Origin: Nitrospirota bacterium
GTDB taxonomy: Bacteria; Nitrospirota; Thermodesulfovibrionia; Thermodesulfovibrionales; JdFR-85
Direction of reading: 5' to 3'
DNA: 21,894 nucleotides
NCBI GenBank assembly: GCA_013151785.1
Contig: JAADHP010000004.1
Coordinates: 1-21,894 of the forward strand
The notes below the pieces were generated by a model, which saw only the letters and a program-made list of their open reading frames with translations, was not told where the DNA came from and made no database searches. How positions within the stretch are numbered: position 1 is the stretch's first letter; every line of letters starts with the position of its first letter. The translations under genes were made by a program, and so were the position numbers. Positions 9,001-13,800 of the stretch are shown here, one piece after another.

Positions 9001-9939
9001 TGGTCCACAGTTGAAGAATCTCTAAGGAGTTTTGCCCACGAGGTATCAAGTATATTCAGTGATACAGAGGACAGAGGTGTGATCCAGAGTTCTGGCTCTG
9101 CAAAACTCACCATATATGGAAAGATGAATTACGATAAGGTGGGTGGACTCCTGTCTTTTAACTACTCCGGCCTGGCAGGTCCCACCAGACCCTATCCCTA
9201 CTCTGTTGAGGGTAGTATAGGGCCTCTTAACAAGCCCCACTATGGTATAGGGGGGTTCCATGTGTTTTGGCCCGTAGACCACCAGGATGATACTTTTACC
9301 ACACCGGCAACCCTTGTAATAGACTATACTGACGATGAGGTTCTCAATATTGATGAAAACGATCTTGCTATATACATGTGGAGTCCTGAAAGGAGGGACT
9401 GGGAGTTCATCGGCGGTGTGGTAGACCCTGGCATGAACACGGTAACCGCAGAGGTAACCAAGATAGCAACTTATGCAGTGGGGCCAACCATGCCGGCAGG
9501 AAAGATCTCCTGGCAGGTGGACGATGTGCAGGTGTTAGAGGATGAGGGCGTAATAAGGGTTACCCTCGTTAGTTCCAAACTTCTCTATAACACAGGATCG
9601 ACTGTCCAGGATGGGACTACTTATCATGTCATGAGCATATTGCCCTATTCAATTGAAGGCTTAGACGAGTATGGAATGGCAATTACCATACCCTTTGGTA
9701 CCATACAGTCGCCTTCAGATCTGGACCCTGAGACGGAATATCACCAGGTAACATCTACTGGTGGGATACTGCGTTTGGTAGTGGACGTGCCAACTGACAT
9801 AATGTACCAGGGTCCTGAGATAGTTGTATTTTCAGACCATGGTACAGCTTTTGGTGACGAAGTGCTAAGTATAAAAACGACAAGGGATGTAAATGGAACC
9901 ATCACAGATGTACAAGTTGATGTATTTCCAGTGGAATAG
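1..9939 (+). CDS. Giant multidomain extracellular protein (5' partial): Ig-like, CarboxypepD_reg-like, ZU5-like, LVIVD propeller-like modules
   Basis: The frame is open from base 1, so the true start and any signal peptide lie upstream; 3312 residues are visible and the stop is TAG at 9937-9939. Modules in order: Ig-like (about 31-333 and 334-624), a carboxypeptidase-regulatory-like module (628-885, GFVTGEVYD...LPLPGAKVEI), ZU5-like modules (from 919, 1687 and 2959), a degenerate regulatory-like module (2083-2325), SbsA-type Ig modules (2326-2652 and 3628-3945), an LVIVD-like propeller region (3955-5355), an unassigned region to about 6950, CARDB/Ig-like (6985-7800), an unassigned beta-rich region (7800-9060) and a terminal beta-sandwich (9295-9490, ending ATYAVG). 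No LPXTG, PEP-CTERM or autotransporter barrel is seen at the C-terminus (ends VDVFPVE), so how it is held at the surface is unknown. These modules are typically extracellular and structural, so a surface or secreted role is inferred. No enzymatic motif was recognised. Confidence 0.93.
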   Translation, partial: NSSEVTKYITTVEQPDTTPPVIEALVVPSSAASGEEITIRCDVKDDREVSKVEFYHGITLIDVVYNAPYETTFTLPDIALPGSVYSIEARAYDSANNRSSKSKEIEIIYQRDTTAPQTVTLTSPAEAVPGAMVRLDASAVDDRGVLKVVFLANNIAIAEDTTEPYSVEYKIPPEIPPGSRIVFSAEAIDFSGNKALSNEAVTSIIEPSKGFVTGEVYDVSTGLPLPGAKVEILSVGGRAPDKPIESITDSHGQYRFFLPQGKATLSITKEGYTSCFREVNVEPDRIVSPLDAHLTPLNTFYEIQNIRGGSVILDKQTTLYVPPGTLSTQAGVYATTLTGQALPGLLPPGWSPLEVVYLGPEGLTLNNPVEIRFNNVWNFAPVVTYWDNEKHSWIRFKNADLTSDGYLIVNVISPGIYALLRPDSAPLPPPEPEVGEPIKGVDLLAIPEGVTADILPRPEIIFMQPGAKSDVEVVLNNKDPLPSGTPIQVDFNETYDMTSGDQLTPPGMTRDFILYQSSEGFLASFIASPSEQFDPVNLKEGVIRLTAHRPERADGTGIIGPLGGSVSTPSGFTFNVPQSAFPEPVAVVLEDIKDSPFTDNPDVEYLGGINLNLVGNSLAQSGELSLTLSSPIAEGSQVLVVKAVRFQTATQYEIVSIATLNGNTLTATANSLGLPLEGIKTEGRYYFLRLKEPAGFVTGRVLKATGPSVSGIVEDTSLKFVSLIDSENPYYVQAIKIGPATINGKDLTDGSSAYAEVEIAEKGQILSQDLSLTESRPTVLSVIPEDGATNVSLTSTVTVRFSRPIDSSSIDTSTFVLSDGTKEVEGMVSLLNDGVTAVFQPNAPLSDETQYRVILSASIKDTYGNPLFGNQPDGSFESVFSTVDLTPPPRPAPGTIKMYIPDSTGMSMIVGSPGTVNPTDTVYVLNETTGETVTAFINPDGSFQANIRARLIDKLYLKIADTSGNETSIKLGPFKDDEGRVGVGPEGGEIRAKNGMTLIIPEGAFPEGAVVRFTAISEDQIGVSAPTPDDRFIAAFDLELSTPPQKYLNWSIPAPSDIDPTVQGVIAEVIDVGGKKRLAVVDTLKIKDGKITTSSPPCPGITHAGRYGAYMDVAHRRRAMLNINLSNYRRELIVEPVIELIDNPFVALFMPFFIVSRAQLVGICMPVSADTNLMTIRDAGTGNIIDIVRVFPAPDEITTIGYQDPEYTMDKDPPHILDIFPVNKRLDLYNDKIEVRFSEPINIEAPDNLVLKRLGGIEEYIDGHIELRENNTLLIFTPYTHVKLRDFYAFTLDKANIKDLSGNEYKDGPIFFITYSPRILSRFVDVGTLKDLDFETTPSYYSPDFKWHTDIFTITSSGYLSAIDLSNPTAPQEIGRIGTGFRYSKRIRLLKDINFIPRGGVIDGWNTRELHYLLSDPDEHICSEPDTTNGFYNSIELWRMWNKCDDAIDNCPSMSICGDLAVVTGIRQFEGFITETKFYDVSDRTDLKWSGKRNLSYRSTVFSIPSTPRGLGQPTGLVLVPDVDIRHEYGGAEFLNTNTVGAYVANQNIGLQQVDVGRNIPSVSELARKAGNIESLGTYPFPYYNDVALMNSSGLGPVVVVLAGGMDIYGGEGIPVLDVFTPDLQPIGQYAEFPSGFLPYRLAVAPGFPVYDDQGNLTRHDLVFVSGKKDDGTGGIAIVEIRENGAEFKGIIPIPGRTKHVEFDPETLVVYTTASIDTSGNDTIVIVDVSDPFKSFDDTNRDGWGDKVIGEFKADGIVHSFKIDQLRNLLYLATSNGLEVIENNACTDLQIDFVDSSTDTTIPVEIEKKALQMVFQNAFSNCDDTEGITVIEQGSGACIWKPEGCGENYKPGISDHDFEIFIPGYSSGSEFLPGYFPGSNTPCIIKELYKQVMDITGKPKPIEVDGYEVVFRDITFYPVPKNEFEDALLNVFPPQTPGGDITGDMGLGRQLLLLKWLIEGEYIDVPGLDLRGKPFEEILPLLKQPYSVITDEPSRIPRLEGYEWTTLQEYKVYSSGALIRLRIPGISESNYKNTTIYKSMQKDLHEVAKAAIRAAIARLVADTEANPLVVDVPLDSEGDPLCLEATGDEPFLWPTVECDSFEHYAASAAARLYRDHPEIEIFTLDEVLKIYDFYKVKAGKKTIETDDEADVFIRDAITFIKNMKQETRQIYDDTIYTDPYSSQRIQNMNRAASKIRDAISNGKKHIIPRVVNTGSRKADVKAIMFTHGDRQEVQFSIEAGKYRMLDYMDNVPVFVFNNVPQDNISFTGEIHFILDTDSFYDKMRIVEEPDRFNNWTHLVYYVITPDGYSILSDTSELPPPPYDDEEWLDGEPRCHSPVIVNIRQEYNGLSAVTVPAADSGVSQEICVDVIVGNQSQEVIKNLKLYSTLTQSYYEVSTLQPGESTSFQICFNLPQETGEVITGQIYVVEGYDQSGASIPIELRTNPFYARTGCRYEIVEPDPNPHIEIIGAPNVSELMYGGKAYQHFRVVDWLRTFNAGGANVFGAQGKNVVVDFITNDRVITKYYTTDDNGYVVLSGTASSNEDWPGMEIPWEDWMNPLITSSQPGSAPPAEYTVHAKVDVPDLECVKEKEFDLVLKPYSYQKVLKVSSETAMGEVELKYKNEIYFDLSTEKRSIDEYKGLNAGQTREFGVGVSSDSLVGRRSRPIRGIRISIGLGVGGEGAMLWGHEYSFGYPLSTSEKNKLAMLVMDSMISSLAGLHPLSGFIHGALSSTVQQLIWNPTKSKFGATFKVNGSLSLGMIGKYFNITGVTGSEIAFSTEMESDHQTGEQKLTTSYSGKWDASIVADLGRDTTDEFKAVLGEKIIGMESASNISYYSVVGNVDKLGINFSGEKRYGRTFGSSGKKSTVTIETTDTSAVAGVASSISIFNGIVSSMFSQAGSGGSQQQQIALGPRRTMEYILDFVHLSRKDLDITFTEEWGQGWETTRTTTKYLPWRFAGDEAVSYTLAKYKMKGGRLYRLEEYPSMANTALMEIEDLAEEVWSTVEESLRSFAHEVSSIFSDTEDRGVIQSSGSAKLTIYGKMNYDKVGGLLSFNYSGLAGPTRPYPYSVEGSIGPLNKPHYGIGGFHVFWPVDHQDDTFTTPATLVIDYTDDEVLNIDENDLAIYMWSPERRDWEFIGGVVDPGMNTVTAEVTKIATYAVGPTMPAGKISWQVDDVQVLEDEGVIRVTLVSSKLLYNTGSTVQDGTTYHVMSILPYSIEGLDEYGMAITIPFGTIQSPSDLDPETEYHQVTSTGGILRLVVDVPTDIMYQGPEIVVFSDHGTAFGDEVLSIKTTRDVNGTITDVQVDVFPVE
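31..624 (+). repeat. Two tandem bacterial Ig-like modules
   Basis: Two modules of roughly 100 residues each begin with DTTPPV and DTTAPQ. Each shows the usual pattern: a proline-rich linker, an acidic D-D-R before strand C (V-K-D-D-R-E-V and V-D-D-R-G-V), V-x-F in strand C, and an A-x-D-x-(S/A)-G/N-N turn (ARAYDSANN, EAIDFSGN). They belong to the Big_7-like class of bacterial Ig domains and resemble the Ig modules at 18294-19796 in the third gene. Such repeats normally act as extracellular spacers. The first may extend upstream of the window. Confidence 0.75.
628..885 (+). other. Carboxypeptidase-regulatory-like domain in giant protein 1
   Basis: The segment opens GFVTGEVYD, continues LPLPGAKVEI, then has D-S-H-G-Q-Y-R-F-F-L-P-Q-G and ITKEGYT. 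This is the standard CarboxypepD_reg signature: G-x-V-x-G-x-V, P-(L/V)-x-G-A-x-V, T-D-x-x-G-x-Y-x-F, L-x-x-G, and a closing strand. It is a non-catalytic beta-sandwich seen in surface proteins as a spacer. It matches the class of the 13 tandem copies in the third gene. Confidence 0.75.
919..3350 (+). repeat. Three dispersed ZU5-like beta-sandwich modules with intervening SbsA-type Ig module
   Basis: Three copies share an opening Gly-Gly strand followed by a Pro-containing turn: GGSVILDK...VPPGTL (from 922), GGSVSTPS...VPQSAF (from 1687) and GGEIRAKN...IPEGAF (from 2959). Each is followed by strands carrying P-V-x-(V/L/I). The first ends with a T-Y-W-D...W-I-R-F strand pair and GIYALL, the closing element often paired with such modules. 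Between copies 2 and 3 lie a degenerate regulatory-like module (2083-2325), an SbsA-type Ig module (2326-2652; VIPEDGATNV, VRFSRPIDSSSI) and a Big_6-like segment (2653-2925; GETVTAFINPDGSF). The ZU5 assignment rests on motif style and is moderate; structural spacer roles are inferred. Confidence 0.55.
3628..3945 (+). other. SbsA-type (Big_5) Ig-like module in giant protein 1
   Basis: The segment begins DKDPPHILDIFP, then shows I-E-V-R-F-S-E-P-I-N and ends with K-D-L-S-G-N-E-Y. These are the hallmarks of SbsA-type Ig domains: a P-x-x-G/N opening, (V/I)-x-F-S-E-P-(I/M)-(D/N), and a terminal D-x-x-G-N. Family members are found in S-layer and surface proteins. It directly precedes the propeller-like region. 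Confidence 0.7.
3955..5355 (+). other. LVIVD-like beta-propeller region
   Basis: About 465 residues hold recurring strands of the LVIVD type: GYLSAIDLSNPTAPQEIG, GAYVANQNIGLQQVDV, DTIVIVDVSDPFKSF and LATSNGLEVIEN. In the LVIVD family each blade has an L-x-I-V-D-V-S-D-P strand and a G-L-x-V-(I/V)-(D/E) strand, and several blades close into a propeller. A cluster of four cysteines lies in one loop (codons at 4264, 4330, 4351 and 4369), suggesting disulfides outside the cytoplasm. A DTNRDGWGD loop (about 5215) resembles a calcium-binding loop. The blade number cannot be settled by eye. A protein-interaction or scaffold role is an inference. Confidence 0.5.
5356..6950 (+). other. Unassigned cysteine-containing and partly helical region of giant protein 1
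   Basis: About 530 residues match no family that I recognise. Five cysteines fall at codons 5356, 5464, 5512, 5533 and 5647. The later part has amphipathic helical stretches (around 6115-6190, DLHEVAKAAIRAAIARLVAD; around 6300-6500, AASAAARLYRDHP and following) and a charged helix near 6540-6610. No catalytic motif was found. It sits between the propeller-like region and CARDB/Ig-like modules, so it may be a functional head rather than a spacer; this is inference only. Confidence 0.4.
6985..7800 (+). other. CARDB-like and Ig-like modules
   Basis: The first part (about 6985-7330) has SQEICVDVIVGNQSQEVIKNL, a T-L-Q-P-G-E-S-T-S-F strand and F-N-L-P, the pattern of CARDB adhesion-type beta domains (V-x-N-x-G, L-x-P-G-x-S, strand). 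The second (about 7380-7800) has NPHIEIIGAPNV, G-K-N-V-V-V-D-F and TTDDNGYVVLSG, an Ig-like or transthyretin-like fold. Both types are extracellular spacer or adhesion modules. The assignment is from strand pattern only. Confidence 0.45.
7800..9060 (+). other. Unassigned alternating beta-strand region
   Basis: About 420 residues are dominated by strands with alternating polar and apolar residues (for example around 8230-8310, 8335-8420 and 8520-8620), a Gly-rich patch (GLGVGGEGAMLWG, about 8020), an amphipathic helix-like stretch with many Met/Leu (8104-8200) and a Gly-Ser-Gln-rich linker (8690-8725, GSGGSQQQQ). It ends in an acidic helix (about 8970-9060). I do not recognise the family. The strand alternation could suit a beta-barrel or a pore-like sheet, but no outer-membrane barrel signature (terminal aromatic residue) closes it. 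Confidence 0.35.
9295..9490 (+). other. Terminal beta-sandwich module (companion of ZU5-like domains)
   Basis: The segment reads T-P-A-T-L-V-I-D-Y-T-D, then I-D-E-N-D-L-A-I-Y-M-W, R-D-W-E-F-I, V-D-P-G-M-N-T-V-T-A-E-V-T and ATYAVG. This order (I-x-Y, D-E-x-x-L-x-(I/L)-Y-x-W, W-x-x-(I/L), V-D-x-x-x-N-T-V-T-A, (F/Y)-A-V) is common in secreted bacterial proteins after ZU5-like modules. A last segment of about 150 residues (9490-9936) follows, Ig-like in style but unassigned. Confidence 0.5.
9882..9887 (+). promoter_or_regulatory. Shine-Dalgarno for the isomerase gene, inside gene 1
   Basis: AAGGGA sits 5 bases before the ATG at 9893, within the last 20 codons of gene 1. This favours 9893 over the in-frame ATGs at 9908 and 9920, which have no comparable purine-rich box. 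Its position inside the upstream gene implies translation from the same message and possible coupling. Confidence 0.5.
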
Positions 9940-10783
9940 AACTGGATGGCTATGGGTTTTGGCGTTGCTTGTGCTTGTCCAGTATAGCTCCTGTAGTGCT
10001 GTCCAGGCCAAAGAGAATAGATCGGTAGTAGCGGTTGTAGGAAACAGAACCATTACAGAGAGTGAGTTCAGGGCAACCCTGAAGCGTATTCGCAGAGGTG
10101 AGGATGTTCAGAAGAGTCTTGAGACCTTTACACCTGAAGGGAGGGAGCGGATCCTCAATGAAGTCATAGACCGGGTGCTCTTTTCACTTGCTGCAAAGAA
10201 AAGGGGTATGGACAGGTGGCACTCGGTAAAGCTTGCCATACAGGAGGCGGTGGAGAGGGTTCTGGCAGAAAGATACATACAAGAAGAGTTAAAAAAACTT
10301 GATCTAAGTGATGAAGCCCTGCGTAGGTATTATGAATCCCATATAGATTTATTTACAAGTCAAAAGCGGGTAAAGGCAAGGCATATCAACACAGCCACAA
10401 AGGAAGAGGCAGAGAAGGCTCTTAAGAGGATCAAGAAGGGGGAGGACTTTTCAAAGGTTGCCAGTGAGGTAAATATCGATGGCACTAAGGCAAGAGGCGG
10501 AGACCTTGGATGGGTGGTAAGGGGGATCATGGTAAAGCCCTTTGAAGAGGTGCTCTTTTCCCTGAAAGAAGGTGAGGTCAGCGATATAGTAAAGACGAGA
10601 TTTGGCTATCACATCATAAAGGTTGAAGAGATAAAGGAAGGTAAGCCCATCCCTTTCGAAAGGATAAAGAAGAGGGTCAGGGAGAGGCTAATAGAGGAAC
10701 ACATTCAGAAGCTCAGGGAGGAACTAAAAAAAGAATTTCCGGTAACTATAAACAGCGAGCTTTTAAAAAGAATAAGACGATAG
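9893..10783 (+). CDS. Exported parvulin-type peptidyl-prolyl cis-trans isomerase (PpiC/SurA/PrsA-like foldase)
   Basis: 296 residues. The N-terminus has a basic stretch and a hydrophobic core (residues 19-30, WLWVLALLVLVQ), then either a weak lipobox (YSSC, residues 31-34) or an SPase I site (AVQA before K40). Residues 45-110 resemble a SurA N-terminal domain (VVAVVGNRTITESEF; ILNEVIDRVLFSLAAKKRG). The rotamase domain spans about 159-245: VKARHI with His164, GGDLGW (202-207), F...LFSLKEGEVS and TRFGYHIIKVEE with the conserved FGYH (237-240). A charged helix follows. The family catalyses prolyl isomerisation and chaperones exported proteins in the periplasm or at the surface. The gene overlaps gene 1 by 47 bases and ends one base before gene 3, so it likely serves the two giant secreted proteins. 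Lipoprotein versus free periplasmic form is undecided, as the -3 residue is Tyr. The start at 9893 is chosen for its ribosome site. Confidence 0.92.
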   Translation: MEPSQMYKLMYFQWNRTGWLWVLALLVLVQYSSCSAVQAKENRSVVAVVGNRTITESEFRATLKRIRRGEDVQKSLETFTPEGRERILNEVIDRVLFSLAAKKRGMDRWHSVKLAIQEAVERVLAERYIQEELKKLDLSDEALRRYYESHIDLFTSQKRVKARHINTATKEEAEKALKRIKKGEDFSKVASEVNIDGTKARGGDLGWVVRGIMVKPFEEVLFSLKEGEVSDIVKTRFGYHIIKVEEIKEGKPIPFERIKKRVRERLIEEHIQKLREELKKEFPVTINSELLKRIRR

Positions 10784-10787
10784 TATG
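10781..10787 (+). promoter_or_regulatory. Stop/start junction TAG-T-ATG coupling the isomerase and giant gene 2
   Basis: The isomerase stop (10781-10783) and the next ATG (10785-10787) are separated by a single base. No strong Shine-Dalgarno precedes the ATG (the upstream sequence is A-rich, aaaaagaataagacga). Re-initiation by ribosomes finishing the isomerase is therefore the likely mode of translation. This is inferred from spacing. Confidence 0.45.
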
Positions 10788-10859
10788 AGACGACAGAGTT
10801 ACATATATGTCTGGATATTACTGATTCTGGGATTAATTGTGTCCCAGAACAGTTACGCC
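10785..10859 (+). other. Sec signal peptide of giant protein 2
   Basis: Residues 1-25: Arg-Arg n-region, a hydrophobic core WILLILGLIV (residues 10-19), and a polar c-region ending S-Y-A, which fits the A-x-A type SPase I rule. Cleavage is predicted between Ala25 and Gln26. This places the protein outside the cytoplasm. No lipobox cysteine is present. Confidence 0.85.
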
Positions 10860-13800
10860 CAGCCTCTGGGCACTGCTGAGATAAGTGTACTGGGGCTCCA
10901 GGTGGATGTGGATACACGGCCTGATGTGGAGGGTATCCAGACCACCATGACTGCAGTGAAGGATATCCCTACCGGAGTGCTTACATTTGTAGGAGTACCT
11001 GGTGTGGATAGTGAGCCAAAGCTTCCAGCGGGAGTTCTGGTCAAGGCTGAACTTTCAGGTCCATCCTTTCCAGATGGCCCTGTAACACTTTCTGCTGTTC
11101 CCAACCAGTATATGGAAATACCCCCCATGGGTGTGCCGGGTGAGCACTTTCTTAAAAACATTCGTCTTGAGGATCAAAACGGTAACATAATTCTGATAAG
11201 GGATCCCACCAAAGACATAATTGTGATAAATGTAATTGAGAAACTCCTGGTAACCAATGTCACCACCCGACCACTTACCGCTGAGGAGATAGAAGAAAAG
11301 GGGATTGTTATAGACGAAGAAAACTACACGGTTATGAACTTCACTGTAGGTCTTACCCTCGGAAGTGAACAGGTTACTGTAGATATGCCTGTTGCCATAC
11401 CACAGGTAACGCAAAGCCTCCCTAAAGGTGAATCGTTACCTACTATTTCCTTTAAGTTTAAAGAAGTCGGAGGGACCAAAAAGATCATGATACCCAATTT
11501 TACCCTCCAGGGTTTTGTGGTAAGGCCATTCTCAGGTGTAGAAGAGGTGGAAATAGAACTTCCCAAGATCTATGGTGTCATCATTATTCCAGGTAACATC
11601 GCCTTTTTGCATCAGTTTTTCAGTGTGATTATTCAGGCGACCAATGTTGCGCCCGATGGTTCAGGGCTTGTGTTCCAGAATGCAAGGGCAAAGATCAACC
11701 TCCCTCTGGGAGATGACAAGATAAAAGGCACAGGAGACGATCCCTTAAGAGTGGCAGAGACCACCATGGGTGTGCATGAGGAACTCCCCCTTGTGGATGA
11801 TCAAGGCTCAGACAGTATTGTGCCCCAGGGCACCAGCTCAGCAGAGTTTCTTGTAGAGGGGCTCAGAGAAGGGACCCACAGGGTGACCTTTGATATATAC
11901 GGAGACCTCTGGGTGCCGTCTTTGAACAAAACAGTAGAAATGACAGGAACTGCCGAGGGTGTAGTACAGGTGAAGAACCCCACCTTCAGCATCGTTCTTT
12001 CCCATCCAGATACTGTGCGAGAAGGGGAAGAATACTCAGTATTTGCAACTGTAACAAATACATCCACATCACCTGCCAATTATTTTCAGTTGAAGCTCAA
12101 CACGAGAAGCCTCTCCGGTGCAAGGCTTGCCGAAGGAGAGACTGACCTTAAGACATTAAAGACCTTACTTCCGGGTCAGGCAGAGACCTTTGAGTTCAGA
12201 CTTGTTGCTACCACTACTGGTAAAGTTGGAGGCACAGTATTTCTGGCAGACGAGGGTATTAACGGCAGTTTCATCCTTACCACAGGTGTGGGAGATAAGG
12301 GGATACCTCTTTCTCCTGACACCCTTGTCCTGCCAAAGACTGTAGACTACCTGCCAGATGAGCCAGATATTGTAAAGGCTGCAGTCAGATTGCTTGGCAT
12401 GGCATACAGTGTGGCCACGGCTCCTGCAGGTGCACTGCCACCTGATGTGCCCAGGGTATCAAAGGATTTTGTCTTAGACAGGGCAGTGAAACTTGCTCAG
12501 GCAGGACTTCATGTGCAGTTTGGGGAAGACCCTGTGCAGGCAGTTGAAGATATTCTTTTTGATTTTCTTGGTAACGATCTGGGAAGGCTTGATATTCTTT
12601 ACCCAGATGAAAATGAAGCATCCCTTGTTAAGGAAGACCTTAAAGCCTTTGACAGTATTCGTAGAAGGATTGACGCAGGAAGGAATTTTTCTGAAATCTT
12701 TGGAGAATTCTTTAAGATAGTAGCACTAAAAGACAAATCCCTCTCTACTATCCAACAGGAATGGGCTGAATTGTTTGCTTCAAGACCTTCTCATCTTTCC
12801 CTTGGAATTACAGGCAGGGGCTCTCCTGTCTATGGGAAGATCACAGATCCTGATGGAAATAGTCTTGGAAGGTTAAATGATTCTGAAGAACTATCAAGAG
12901 GCATTCCATACTCAGCCCATCTTCCCATATCCAGGAGTGATACAGGCTCTGACGAGCTCTTTATCATTGCCTCTCCAGGAGGTGAGTATACCTTTGAGTT
13001 TACAGTTACAGGCGATACATCAGTGGATCTTTCCCTGATTCTTCCAGATGGGACAGGCGGGATGGTCCATGTAGTCTATCCAACCGCCAGTCTTCCTTCG
13101 GGTGCATATGGAAGGCTTGAGTGGATACAGGGAGGGGATAACTACGATTTCCGGATAGATACCAATGGAGACGGAGTGATGGATCAAACCCTTTCGCCTT
13201 CTACTATTACGGCAATTCAGGATAGTCCTCCATCCATCATTACTGTCATGCAGTGGGCAAAGGGGGAGGCTCCCAGGGTTTATAAGTACGGATTGAAGTT
13301 TGAGGAAGGAGAACCCCTGGGGAGGCTCATTGGCATACTCTTTGACGAGGAGGTGGATGAGGCCACGGCAGAGGATATTAAAAATTACAGTGTCCCTGCC
13401 CACACTGTTGAAGAAGCCATTATGCAGCCTGATCGTCGCCTTGTCTTCGTTATGCTTGATGAACCGGTGGGCCCCTTTGTGAATAGGGAACTCACTATTA
13501 CAAACATTAAGGACATGAGGGGACTTTCTATTACCGAAGACACTATGGTTATTAAGGGAGATCCTGAGCGGGGTGTGGCAGGTGTGGTTTCAGGTATTGT
13601 CATGGAACCTGATGGCACCCCTGTGCCTTTTGCAAAAATAAAATATGTTCAGCCGGTCTGGTATCAATTATGTCCTTACAATCCAATGGCAGCTTTAGAA
13701 GAGATTCCATGCACGGTAGATGTGGTTATCTCCACCTTTACTGCAGATGAAAAAGGTCACTATCAGATAGATTTTGTTCTGAAGAATTCCCTATCTGCAG

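Noticed and set aside
9490..9939. Sorting or anchoring signal at the C-terminus of giant protein 1 (LPXTG, PEP-CTERM, autotransporter barrel)
   Set aside because: The last residues (ITDVQVDVFPVE) show no LPXTG, no PEP motif with hydrophobic helix and Arg tail, and no closing aromatic barrel strand.
9983..9997. Lipobox of the isomerase (YSSC, residues 31-34)
   Set aside because: The -3 position is Tyr rather than Leu/Val/Ile/Ala, and a good SPase I site (AVQA) lies just after. Lipoprotein status was left open and not called.
10774..10790. Possible frameshift joining the isomerase to giant gene 2
   Set aside because: The isomerase ends at a normal family length, and the next ATG starts a clean signal peptide. 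These are two genes.
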